Positions 7,590 to 14,612 of a stretch of 29,572 nucleotides of DNA are shown here, piece by piece. The stretch spans positions 1 to 29,572 of the forward strand of contig JAEZLW010000012.1 of the NCBI GenBank assembly GCA_023415145.1. Direction: 5' to 3'. This DNA comes from Bacillota bacterium. Its GTDB lineage: Bacteria > Bacillota > Clostridia > Christensenellales > Aristaeellaceae. Position 1 is the first letter of the stretch. Each line of letters opens with the position of its first letter. The notes below the pieces were generated by a model. That model saw only the letters and a list, made by a program, of their open reading frames with translations, was not told the DNA's origin and did not search any database. The position numbers and the translations under genes were made by a program.

Positions 7590-7994
7590 TCAGGATTCCT
7601 TGCTGAGCATGTCTTTTAAGGTAATGCTTTGCAGCAGCCCGTTGATTTGATCGGTAAGACGGCTCCAGACCATGCGGGTGGGGCATCCGCAGCTTTTTTG
7701 GCAGGCATCGCTGTCATGCAGGCATTCCGACAGGGATACGGGGCCTTCCGTGGCGTCGATGATGTCTCCAACCGTGATTTCGGCCGGGTCCCGAGCCAAT
7801 TGATACCCGCCCTGCACGCCCCGGACGGTGGTGACCAGCCCGGCTCTTCGCAGGCTGCCCAGCAGCTGCTCCAGGTATTGCTCCGGCACGCCGGTTTCCG
7901 CGATGGATTTTAGCGGCTGGGGCCCATTGCCCGCCTGGGTTGCCAGATAAAACATGGCGTACAAGCCATATTTCCCACGGGTGGACAGCTTCAT
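7590..7994 (-). CDS. iscR: Rrf2/IscR-family transcriptional regulator
   Basis: This 134-residue protein has the Rrf2 winged-helix (MKLSTRGKYGLYAMFYLA start; recognition region YLEQLLGSLRRAGLV; wing RGVQGGYQLAR). The C-terminal loop carries four cysteines, C91, C98, C102 and C104 (ECLHDSDACQKSCGCP), consistent with binding an Fe-S cluster and sensing cluster status as IscR does. It is the first gene of the regulator-desulfurase-scaffold operon, with AAAGGAGG upstream of ATG 7994. An imperfect palindrome next to the promoter suggests autoregulation. CymR-like cysteine regulation is the alternative, but the cysteines favour the IscR type. Confidence 0.9.
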   Translation of the reverse strand: MKLSTRGKYGLYAMFYLATQAGNGPQPLKSIAETGVPEQYLEQLLGSLRRAGLVTTVRGVQGGYQLARDPAEITVGDIIDATEGPVSLSECLHDSDACQKSCGCPTRMVWSRLTDQINGLLQSITLKDMLSKES

Positions 7995-8030
7995 GCCCCG
8001 GCCTCCTTTTAAAAGGATTTTGTATCAGGC

Positions 8031-8057
8031 GAAACCCTACAAATTTTATCGGGTTTT
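8031..8057 (-). promoter_or_regulatory. Candidate Rrf2 operator
   Basis: An imperfect palindrome, CCCGATAAAATTTGTAGGG on the minus strand (core 8035-8053), lies just downstream of the -10 box, over the expected transcription start. Its arms extend to AAAACCC and GGGTTT. An AT-rich centre with short GC-rich arms resembles Rrf2-family sites. Binding is inferred from position only. Confidence 0.5.
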
Positions 8058-8064
8058 CGGTGGT

Positions 8065-8093
8065 ATATTATCACGGTGGAGAAGGGTTGTCAA
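8065..8093 (-). promoter_or_regulatory. Promoter of the iscR-nifS-nifU operon
   Basis: A perfect TTGACA (8088-8093) and TAATAT (8065-8070) are separated by exactly 17 bases on the minus strand, about 65 bases upstream of the iscR start codon. Confidence 0.8.
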
Positions 8094-8158
8094 GGGCCGG
8101 GATCACATTTTTGTGTTTGTTTTATGTGCAGCTCGAAAAGCATGTTATTACCTTTGAC

Positions 8159-8490
8159 AAGGGGATTCCAAAGGGGTTTTTTCCGGCTGCTCAATCGTCG
8201 CACTGCTCACCGCCGTTCGCATTGCTTGTTTCGCTCGCTTCCTCTGCTTCGCTTTATCCCTCCACCTGGCTCAATCGGCGCATTACTCGCTACCGCTCGC
8301 ATTGCCTGTTTCGCCAGCCTCCTCCGCCTCGCCTATTGCCCCCACTGGGGGCGGCTTCTGCTACGGAGCCGCAGGCGGTGCTCAGCTTCGGAACCCGTTT
8401 CGCCGGTTTCCTCCATCCTGCCCATTTCCGCCACTGGTGGGGGCAGGGTTATGGAATCTTTGGCGGGGTCCAGGGGCGGCGCTCCTGGTA
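8159..8490 (+). repeat. Element B, copy 1 (internally duplicated)
   Basis: It begins AAGGGGATTCCAAAGGG, the same 17 bases that open the copy at 19913. Three degenerate units follow: GCTCAATCGTCGCACTGCTC near 8190, GGCTCAATCGGCGCATTACT near 8268, and a truncated unit from about 8396. It ends in a CCAGGGGC / GCTCCTGG hairpin (8470-8488). It fills the gap downstream of the LD-carboxypeptidase and runs about 100 bases into that gene's 3' end. Bases 8101-8158 hold nothing recognisable. Confidence 0.7.
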
Positions 8491-9416
8491 GCGGGGGTAA
8501 GGGCGGTAAGCGTTTTGCCGCAAATGCGGTATGGAATGTTTAAGGGCAGGGTGATTTTGTCCTTTCCATGTCCCGCGTGAACGGATTGCAGGATGGGTTT
8601 GTCCTTTGGCAGGAGTTCTGAAAATATTTCCTGCAGGGTGAGGGTGGGCTTATTGGGTTCAGCTTCGCAGTCGGTGAAGTCGCCCAGGATAAAGCCGGCG
8701 CACTTGTCGAAAAGGCCCGTGTTGCGGAACTGGGTGAGCATCGCGTCAATACGGTAGGGCTTTTCGCCCACATCCTCCAGCAGCAAAAGCTTTCCGTCGA
8801 AGTCCGGCAGGTATTCCGTACCGATAAGGTTGTTCAGTACCGTCAGGTTCCCGCCTAATAGGATGCCCTCCGCCTCGCCTTCCCGGAAGATTTCAAAGGC
8901 CGTGCCGTCGGGGTTTTCCATTTTGCCAAGCGGGCATGCTTCACTCATGGCCCGAAGCCATCCCGACCTGCTTTTCTCCTCCCGCAGTCCGACCATTGTA
9001 TGGGCGCCCGCCATGGGTCCGTGAAAGGTCACCAGATCGCATTTGACTTGAAAGGCGCAATGCAGCGCGGTGATGTCGCTGAATCCCACAAAGGGTTTGG
9101 GGTTTTTTCGGATGGCTTCGTAATCCAGCATCGGCAAAAGCCGAGCCGCGCCATAGCCGCCCCGCAGGCAGACGATAGCGTCAATATCGGGGTCTTGAAA
9201 CATACAGTTCACATCATTTGCCCGAACGGCATCACTCCCGGAAAGATAGCCCCTCTGCTCATTTACACTTTGCCCCACGATGACGGAAAAGCCCATATCA
9301 TGAAGCAATTGAATGGCTTTCTGTCTGTTTTCCTCTTCATAGATGGGGCTGGAGGGTGCAATCAGCCCAATGCGCGCTCCGGGCTGCAGGGAGGGTGGCA
9401 GAATCCTTTCGGGCAT
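8382..9416 (-). CDS. ldcA: LD-carboxypeptidase (peptidase family S66), repeat-derived C-terminal tail
   Basis: S66 peptidases cleave the L,D bond releasing the terminal D-Ala of the tetrapeptide during murein recycling, or hydrolyse related amides such as microcin C. The N-terminus PGARIGLIAPSSP, the nucleophile motif VGFSDITAL, the LLEDVGEKPYRIDAM region with the acidic catalytic residue, and a histidine in SVHAGHGKDKITLPL are all in place. The catalytic domain ends near KTLTALTP. About 30 further residues (SAAPGPRQRFHNPAPTSG and on) are encoded by element B copy 1 and look unlike the family. ATG 9416 is preferred (GGGAGAAG upstream); an ATG at 9440 with AGGG upstream is possible. 344 residues from the chosen start. 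Confidence 0.9.
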   Translation of the reverse strand: MPERILPPSLQPGARIGLIAPSSPIYEEENRQKAIQLLHDMGFSVIVGQSVNEQRGYLSGSDAVRANDVNCMFQDPDIDAIVCLRGGYGAARLLPMLDYEAIRKNPKPFVGFSDITALHCAFQVKCDLVTFHGPMAGAHTMVGLREEKSRSGWLRAMSEACPLGKMENPDGTAFEIFREGEAEGILLGGNLTVLNNLIGTEYLPDFDGKLLLLEDVGEKPYRIDAMLTQFRNTGLFDKCAGFILGDFTDCEAEPNKPTLTLQEIFSELLPKDKPILQSVHAGHGKDKITLPLNIPYRICGKTLTALTPATRSAAPGPRQRFHNPAPTSGGNGQDGGNRRNGFRS

Positions 9417-9457
9417 GGCAATCTTCTCCCTTCTTTGCATGGCTTTCCCTGCCAGCG

Positions 9458-9484
9458 CTCATACTAGGACCGGAGTTCTGTCAA
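9458..9484 (-). promoter_or_regulatory. Weak candidate promoter for the LD-carboxypeptidase gene
   Basis: TTGACA (9479-9484) is followed on the minus strand by TATGAG (9458-9463) with a short 15-base spacer. If used, transcription would begin near 9451, favouring the ATG at 9416 over 9440. Confidence 0.3.
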
Positions 9485-9494
9485 GGAGGGTGCC

Positions 9495-10217
9495 ATGCTG
9501 ACCGTATTTATACGCTCGGTGATTTTGTTTTTGCTGGCGGTGGTCTTTGTCCGGATCATGGGCAAGCGGCAGGTGGGTCAATTGCAGCCGTATGAGCTGG
9601 TGGTTACCATTCTGATCGCTGACTTGACCGCTACGCCCATGGAGGATGTGGGAATACCGCTTTTATATGGCATCGTGCCCATGATGGGGCTGGTGGTGCT
9701 TCATGGTTTTTTTACGCTGCTCTCCATGAAAAGTCAAACATTACGCGAAGTTTTCAGCGGCAAGCCGACTGTGCTCATCAAAAATGGCGTGATTCAGACC
9801 AAGGAGCTGGAAAAGCTGTGCATGAACCTCAACGACTTGCTGGAGGAACTGCGCACCGGCGGCGTGCTGAACCCGTCAGATGTGGGCACAGCCATTGTGG
9901 AAACCAGCGGCAAGGTCACTGTTTTTCCCAAGTCAAAAAAGCGTCCCGTCACACCGGAGGATTTATCTGTAGCCACAGGTTACGAAGGCCTTCCCATGAC
10001 GTTGATATTGGATGGCGTCATTGAGAAGAAGAACCTTAAGGCAGGAAATATACAGGAAGAATGGCTTATGAACACGCTGATGGACCACGGATTTGCTTCC
10101 AGCAAGGAAGTGCTTTTGTGCAGCCTGGATACCAGCGGCAAAATGTTTCTTCAGGGCAGGCTCTCGGAACAAACGCTGTTGGTGGACGCCATGCCCCCTG
10201 GCGGGATAGGATGGTGA
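9495..10217 (+). CDS. DUF421/YetF-family membrane protein
   Basis: This 240-residue protein has three N-terminal transmembrane segments, with the conserved VVFVRIMGKRQVGQLQPYEL motif and TILIADL, followed by a cytoplasmic alpha/beta domain (KPTVLIKNGVIQTKELEKL, then LNDLLEELRTGGVLNPSDVG). This matches the YetF/DUF421 family, known from Bacillus spore and germination loci and common in Clostridia; molecular function is not established. AAGGAGG lies 6 bases before the ATG. It is followed after 3 bases by a DUF4363-like gene, a pairing often seen in Firmicutes. Confidence 0.88.
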   Translation: MLTVFIRSVILFLLAVVFVRIMGKRQVGQLQPYELVVTILIADLTATPMEDVGIPLLYGIVPMMGLVVLHGFFTLLSMKSQTLREVFSGKPTVLIKNGVIQTKELEKLCMNLNDLLEELRTGGVLNPSDVGTAIVETSGKVTVFPKSKKRPVTPEDLSVATGYEGLPMTLILDGVIEKKNLKAGNIQEEWLMNTLMDHGFASSKEVLLCSLDTSGKMFLQGRLSEQTLLVDAMPPGGIGW

Positions 10218-10220
10218 TGT

Positions 10221-10604
10221 ATGAAAGGCACGGTATGGACGGTCATCATACTAACGGCAGTCATTGTGGCAGTGGGCATCGCTTCCACCTCCATTAGCGC
10301 AAATATCTCCCATGATTTTTCACAGGACTTGTCGGTGGTGGAAGAAAGCATCCGCAAAGAAAACTGGGAGGAAGCCATGTGCGCCGTGGACGACATGATA
10401 ATAGAGTGGGAGGAAACGTGCCAGTGGCTGCAGATATGGGTCAACCATACTGATACGGATGATGTAAATATGGCCATAGAGCGGCTTGCTGCCGCCATTG
10501 AACTGAATGACAAATATGCAAGCCTGATCATCAGCGCGGAGCTCGGCGAATCGCTGCGTCACATCTACCACCGGGATGCGCTTACGATTGCCAATATCCT
10601 GTAA
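10221..10604 (+). CDS. DUF4363-like membrane-anchored small protein
   Basis: This 127-residue protein has a single N-terminal transmembrane helix (VWTVIILTAVIVAVGIA) followed by a helical, acidic, Trp-containing extracytoplasmic region (ENWEEAMCAVDDMIIEWEE). Size, anchor and its place directly after a DUF421 gene match the DUF4363 family, whose function is unknown. It is probably translated with its upstream neighbour and may interact with it. The stop codon lies only 3 bases from the stop of the convergent metallophosphoesterase gene. Confidence 0.75.
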   Translation: MKGTVWTVIILTAVIVAVGIASTSISANISHDFSQDLSVVEESIRKENWEEAMCAVDDMIIEWEETCQWLQIWVNHTDTDDVNMAIERLAAAIELNDKYASLIISAELGESLRHIYHRDALTIANIL

Positions 10605-10607
10605 ATG

Positions 10608-11474
10608 TTATTTCTTCTTGAGCGTGATTACGTGCAATTGGGCTGGAGCGAACAGCCGTATCGGCACCCAGGAAGTGCCCACACCGTTGGAGACGAGGAT
10701 ATCCGCCCGGTTCTCCTGTATCCAGCCGGAGAGGTACCTGTCTGATGCGCGGGTAAAGGTGCGGAACACGGGCTTGCCCAAAAACGTCACCTGTCCGCCA
10801 TGGGTGTGCCCGCACAGCGCCAGGTCAAACCAGTTGGTGGTGCCTTCACTGTTTTTGGTTAAGAAGGCTTCCGGCAGGTTATCCGGGGAGTGGGTGAGGA
10901 AGATCACAAAATCATCCTCCCGCATGGAATAGGCGACCTGGCCTATCTGAGGGTAACCGTTGTTGTAGTCATCAACACCGCAAAGATACAGTACAGAACC
11001 GCCTACCCGTACATCCTTTGTTGCATTCACCAGCGGCAGTACGCCGGCATTCAGCATCGCGCTTTGCAGCGTATTCAGGTTGTTCTCCGGAATCGTGCGG
11101 TCATGGTTGCCGACCACGCCCGCTACCAGCCGCCGTGCCTGAATTTTTGGCAGGCTGCGGAAAAAGGCGACCGCCCCGTCAGAATCCTCGGCGTAATCGC
11201 CGCCCAACAGCACCAAGTCCGCGTTCAGGGCATTGATCTTGGCAATCAGGGCATTCACCCGGCCTTGCGTGAAAAAAGGACCTTGATGAATATCCGATGC
11301 ATACACGATGGTCAGCCCGTCCAGCGCTGTGGGCAGGCCGTTTACTTCCAGCGTTTTTGATTCCATATACAGCATTCTTGCCTGGTAGAAGGGATAGATC
11401 AGTATAAAGGCCAGGATGGAAAATGCGATCAGCCGGCCCAGGCAGCCGCTTTTGCGGTGTTTGCCGCGTGCCAA
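10608..11474 (-). CDS. Membrane-anchored metallophosphoesterase (YkuE/YaeI-like)
   Basis: This 288-residue protein has an N-terminal membrane anchor (LGRLIAFSILAFILIYPFY) and a calcineurin-like phosphoesterase domain: YASDIHQGP (D-x-H), LLGGDYAED (GD), VVGNHDR (GNHD), FLTHSPDN, and LCGHTHGGQV (GHTH). These bind two metal ions. Relatives such as YkuE and YaeI act on the cell surface on lipid-linked or pyrophosphate substrates. The start codon is TTG (11474), with AAAGGGGG about 9 bases upstream; a nearby ATG is out of frame. It follows the AEC transporter gene by 16 bases and is likely co-transcribed. Confidence 0.9.
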   Translation of the reverse strand: MARGKHRKSGCLGRLIAFSILAFILIYPFYQARMLYMESKTLEVNGLPTALDGLTIVYASDIHQGPFFTQGRVNALIAKINALNADLVLLGGDYAEDSDGAVAFFRSLPKIQARRLVAGVVGNHDRTIPENNLNTLQSAMLNAGVLPLVNATKDVRVGGSVLYLCGVDDYNNGYPQIGQVAYSMREDDFVIFLTHSPDNLPEAFLTKNSEGTTNWFDLALCGHTHGGQVTFLGKPVFRTFTRASDRYLSGWIQENRADILVSNGVGTSWVPIRLFAPAQLHVITLKKK

Positions 11475-11490
11475 GTGTTCATGCCCCCTT

Positions 11491-12384
11491 TCATTTGAGC
11501 AAAAGCAATATGGCAGGTATGGTGAGCACCGACAGCGCCGTGCTTACCGCTACACTGCGGGAGCCCAGGCGGCCGTCACCATTGTAATACTCCGCCTGCA
11601 TGGCAGTGGCGGTGGCACCGGGCATGGCGGAGCATACGAACACCGCTTCCCTTACGCCCTGGGGAACGTGCAATACCACAAGGATGCCCCATATCGCCAG
11701 CGGGAAGATGACCAGCCGCATCAGACAGGAAAAGAGCAGCATGCCATCCTTGAGGTCTGATGTCTTCAGGTCATTCAGCCTTCCTCCGATGATGACCATT
11801 GCCAGGGGTGTGGTGGTATCGCCCAGCATATTCATGGCGCTCAGCGGTACATCATGCAGGCGGATGGAAAACGCAAAGAACAGTATCCCCAGCATGACGG
11901 CGATGAGCGTGGGGTTCAGCAGCGCTTTTTTCAGCGATACCCCAGATTTGCCCGCATACAGATACACGCCGACGGTCCATGTCATTAGATTGAAGGCGGC
12001 CACATACATCACGGCATAGATCATCTTTTCCTCGCCCAGGGATGCCAATATCAGCGGATACCCCATATACCCGCAGTTGGAGAACATGGCCATGTGGGTG
12101 AACACCATCCTGCGCGCATGGGGTTCCTTCCTTGTATACAGCATCGCGATGGCGCCGCATAGAAACATACTGGCCACGGCGATCAGGAACGTCATGAAAA
12201 GCTCGCCCATCTGATCAGGCACCGTATCTCGCTGCAGTTTGGCAAATGTAAGGCATGGCAAGGTGAAGAACAAGACCAGCTTGTTTATTCCGGCAAAAGC
12301 GCCTCTGTCAAGAATACGCCCCCGGGCGGCAAAATACCCCAGCAGCATCAATAAAAATAAAACGGCCACCTGAGTGATAACCAT
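11491..12384 (-). CDS. AEC (auxin efflux carrier) family transporter
   Basis: This 297-residue polytopic membrane protein has about ten hydrophobic segments. The family features are the N-terminal LLMLLGYFAARGRIL and KLVLFFTLPCLTF (helix with conserved proline) and, in the second half, GDTTTPLAMVIIGGRL plus SAMPGATATAMQAEYYNGD near the end. AEC carriers move organic acids such as malate or malonate; the actual substrate is unknown. AAGAGG precedes the ATG. It is divergent from a flavin-reductase-like gene across a 92-base region with a palindromic site, suggesting shared control. Confidence 0.9.
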   Translation of the reverse strand: MVITQVAVLFLLMLLGYFAARGRILDRGAFAGINKLVLFFTLPCLTFAKLQRDTVPDQMGELFMTFLIAVASMFLCGAIAMLYTRKEPHARRMVFTHMAMFSNCGYMGYPLILASLGEEKMIYAVMYVAAFNLMTWTVGVYLYAGKSGVSLKKALLNPTLIAVMLGILFFAFSIRLHDVPLSAMNMLGDTTTPLAMVIIGGRLNDLKTSDLKDGMLLFSCLMRLVIFPLAIWGILVVLHVPQGVREAVFVCSAMPGATATAMQAEYYNGDGRLGSRSVAVSTALSVLTIPAILLLLK

Positions 12385-12401
12385 AAGTGCACCTCTTAAC
12401 C

Positions 12402-12419
12402 GAACGTGTTGACACGTTC
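12402..12419. promoter_or_regulatory. Palindromic operator candidate between divergent genes
   Basis: GAACGTG-TTGA-CACGTTC has perfect 7-base arms. It covers the -35 box of the rightward promoter and lies just after the predicted start of the leftward transcript, so one bound repressor could block both. Confidence 0.55.
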
Positions 12420-12438
12420 ATGCCCCCCATTGTACACT
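12409..12438 (+). promoter_or_regulatory. Promoter of the flavin-reductase-like gene
   Basis: TTGACA (12409-12414) and TACACT (12433-12438) have an 18-base spacer, 39 bases before the ATG at 12477. The -35 is inside the palindrome at 12402-12419. Confidence 0.65.
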
Positions 12439-12458
12439 ATTTTCATCCTGTGCGTCCA
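12429..12458 (-). promoter_or_regulatory. Promoter candidate of the AEC transporter gene
   Basis: On the minus strand TGGACG (12453-12458), an 18-base spacer and TACAAT (12429-12434) lie 45 bases before the ATG at 12384. It overlaps the rightward promoter back to back. Confidence 0.45.
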
Positions 12459-12476
12459 CATGGAAAGGAGCCGCTT

Positions 12477-13100
12477 ATGAGTTCTGAATTCATGACCCTT
12501 GACCCCTGCCCGCTGCTTTCGCCCGTGCCTGTCGTCATGGTGAGCTGTGCCGGACAGGAAGGGAATCCAAACCTGATTACCCTGGCCTGGGCCGGTACGG
12601 TATGCTCCGATCCACCCATGCTGTCCATCAGCGTGCGCAAAAGCCGTCACTCCTATGGCCTCATCGAATCTACGGGAGAGTTTGTGGTCAACCTTGTGGA
12701 CCGTAACCTTGCCAAGGCGACGGATTTTTGCGGCGTGAAAAGCGGGCGGGACATGGATAAGTTCGCTGCCTGTGGCCTGCATGCCATCCCGGCCCCGCCG
12801 CTTCACTTTGCTCCCGCCTTGCAGGAAGCACCGGCTTACCTGTGCTGCCGCGTGGAAAAGATTTTGCCCTTGGGCAGCCATGATCTTTTCATTGCCCGCA
12901 TTGTAAGCGTGGCGGTGAACAGTTCTTTCAAGGATGAGAAAGGCTCCCTGCGCCTGGACACGGCAGGGCTGGTGGCCTACAACCATGGCGTATATCAGGC
13001 GCTTGGCGACGTGCTGGGCTTTTTCGGCTATTCTGTGGCTGGGGAACAGGTGTTGAAGAACCGCATGGCGGTGTATAAAGCGAAACCGAAAAAGCGCTGA
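12477..13100 (+). CDS. Flavin reductase-like domain protein (FMN-binding)
   Basis: This 207-residue protein fits the flavin reductase/flavoredoxin family. The FMN-binding split barrel shows PVPVVMVSCAGQEGNPNLIT, AWAGTVCSDPPMLSISVRKS, YGLIESTGEFVVNLV and a central CGVKSGRDMDKF. Members bind FMN and act as NAD(P)H-flavin oxidoreductases or electron carriers. The ATG at 12477 is selected because GGAAAGGAG precedes it; an in-frame ATG at 12387 would place the promoter inside the gene. Divergent from the AEC transporter with a shared putative operator. The electron donor and partner cannot be inferred here. Confidence 0.87.
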   Translation: MSSEFMTLDPCPLLSPVPVVMVSCAGQEGNPNLITLAWAGTVCSDPPMLSISVRKSRHSYGLIESTGEFVVNLVDRNLAKATDFCGVKSGRDMDKFAACGLHAIPAPPLHFAPALQEAPAYLCCRVEKILPLGSHDLFIARIVSVAVNSSFKDEKGSLRLDTAGLVAYNHGVYQALGDVLGFFGYSVAGEQVLKNRMAVYKAKPKKR

Positions 13101-13111
13101 AACCTTTTTTG

Positions 13112-13120
13112 TGGTATACT
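13112..13120 (+). promoter_or_regulatory. Extended -10 promoter candidate
   Basis: TGGTATACT is an extended -10 (TGn + TATACT), 37 bases before the zinc-ribbon gene. No clear -35 box is seen. Confidence 0.4.
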
Positions 13121-13156
13121 GTCAGGCAGGATAATGGAAGGGAGGGCTTGTATGTG

Positions 13157-13936
13157 ATGCCGCTCATTTGCCCCGGCTGTGGCGGCCGGATGGACATCGA
13201 AACCGAGAGGGAGCTTGTTCCTTTTTCCTGCCCCTATTGTGCTTTGCCGCTTGCACCGCAAAAAAACGGCCAGGCGGTGGTGCTGAAGGCATCGCCGGTA
13301 CCGCAAAGCAGGCAGGATCCACCCGCAGCAGAGGATGTCTCTGGACTTTTGCGCCGTGCGCAGGAGGAAAGCGATCCTGTGAAGCGGTTTTCGCTTCTTC
13401 AAAAAGCGGAGCAGGCTGCCCCAAATGATCTGCAGATTCAAAAGGCACTGCTTTTGCATGGCCGGCTGCATGAGCGGGACAGGCGCAAGCTGGACTTCTC
13501 TGTCATCAAGTGCTATCTGTTGCATGCGTTTGAGGAGCCGGAGGATCACCCCTTTGCACAGCGGGAAGATATGATCAGGGAGCTTTTTTCAGAGGAGAGG
13601 CTTGTAAAGGCCATGGCAATGGCTCCCGATGGCCAGGCATTTTTGATGGATTACCTGACTTCGCTGTCCGGAGAGTATATCCACCTGTTCCTTCGGGGCA
13701 GCAGCCGCTACATGAAACCCATTTTCGGCTTTGCGCCGGCCGGCAAGCCTGCCAAGCTACTATCGTCTCCGGCGGCGGATATGATCCGATGCATGATGAA
13801 AGAGCCGGCGTTGTCACAGGAGGAACGGAATATGCTCGCCAGCGCTTTTTACAAGGCGTATGCCAAGGAGTTCCAGGGCGAAACAGCCTATTTGGATGAG
13901 GCGCTGGGGGATGAATTGGGACAGGTCAGAAACTGA
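13157..13936 (+). CDS. Zinc-ribbon protein of unknown function
   Basis: This 259-residue soluble protein opens with a zinc ribbon of two CxxC pairs (CPGCGGRMD and CPYC), followed by a linker and a helical region from about residue 60 (LLRRAQEESDPVKRFSLLQKAEQ, resembling a TPR-like helix pair). The rest contains no motif I recognise. The start is ambiguous: ATG 13157 or GTG 13154, both in frame, behind GGGAGGG. It is first in a rightward run that continues with a membrane-anchored protein 12 bases downstream, so the two probably act together. No function is assigned. Confidence 0.7.
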   Translation: MPLICPGCGGRMDIETERELVPFSCPYCALPLAPQKNGQAVVLKASPVPQSRQDPPAAEDVSGLLRRAQEESDPVKRFSLLQKAEQAAPNDLQIQKALLLHGRLHERDRRKLDFSVIKCYLLHAFEEPEDHPFAQREDMIRELFSEERLVKAMAMAPDGQAFLMDYLTSLSGEYIHLFLRGSSRYMKPIFGFAPAGKPAKLLSSPAADMIRCMMKEPALSQEERNMLASAFYKAYAKEFQGETAYLDEALGDELGQVRN

Positions 13937-13948
13937 CAGGAGAAACCG

Positions 13949-14566
13949 ATGTCAAGAAAACCGGTCAAACAACACAAAACATTCGCTTTCTTGCGCAAGG
14001 TGCTGGACAAAGTGCTTCTTGCTGTTCTGATTGTGGTCTGTATCGGCGCGTTCTATCTGGCTGTGATCTTGGCTGAGATACCTGCCGACCAGCAAGCGCC
14101 TGCGATGACCCCCGCTCCTAAGGTGGTGCTCGCAGCCCAGCAGCCCAGGCAGATAGGCTCCATGAGTGATTTCAGTCAATTGGTGGAAAGCTTCCCGGCG
14201 CCGGCGCTTGCGCTCCAGGCAAACACCCAGCTTGCGTTTGCGGGAGGGCTGGTGAATGATCTGGCTTATCAAGGCTCCTTTGCGCGGCTGGTGACGCTCA
14301 CCTACCAAACCATGGATGGTGAAACGCTGACGCTTAGCAGCATTTATCCCAATGATGCCTTTTCCCTTTTGCCGGGGGAGGGTTATGCGCTGAAAGATAC
14401 GCTCACCGCTTCGCTGGCCGGCATGACTGCCGTGCGTATGGAAAATGCCGATACGGTGCGTTTGCACGTGAAGGGGGAAAGCGCGCTTTATGCCTTTACC
14501 GCACCCAGGATGGCGGAGGAGGCGCTGAGCGAAATCACCCGCCAGGCGATTCTGTTAAAGCCTTAA
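13949..14566 (+). CDS. Single-pass membrane-anchored protein of unknown function
   Basis: This 205-residue protein has a basic N-terminus (MSRKPVKQHKTFAFLRK), one transmembrane helix (VLLAVLIVVCIGAFYLAVIL) and an extracytoplasmic domain of about 150 residues rich in beta-prone segments. Positive residues before the helix predict the C-terminal part outside. No family recognised. CAGGAG lies upstream of the ATG, 12 bases after the zinc-ribbon gene. An ABC exporter follows 46 bases later, so all may be expressed together. Confidence 0.7.
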   Translation: MSRKPVKQHKTFAFLRKVLDKVLLAVLIVVCIGAFYLAVILAEIPADQQAPAMTPAPKVVLAAQQPRQIGSMSDFSQLVESFPAPALALQANTQLAFAGGLVNDLAYQGSFARLVTLTYQTMDGETLTLSSIYPNDAFSLLPGEGYALKDTLTASLAGMTAVRMENADTVRLHVKGESALYAFTAPRMAEEALSEITRQAILLKP

Positions 14567-14612
14567 GGCCGAATAGAATTGTTGTACAAAAGGAAAGGAA
14601 GGAACCTTCTCC

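Noticed and set aside
7564..7686. N-terminal extension of the cysteine desulfurase from ATG 7686
   Set aside because: It overlaps the end of the Rrf2 gene and precedes the canonical MNRIYMDNAATTPV start, which has its own ribosome-binding site.
8076..8580. Overlapping Arg/Ser/Pro-rich frames on the plus strand
   Set aside because: They are translations of element B; no ribosome-binding site, and different frames are open in different copies.
12387..12476. Longer start for the flavin-reductase-like protein
   Set aside because: It would place the promoter and the palindrome inside the coding region; ATG 12477 has a good ribosome-binding site.
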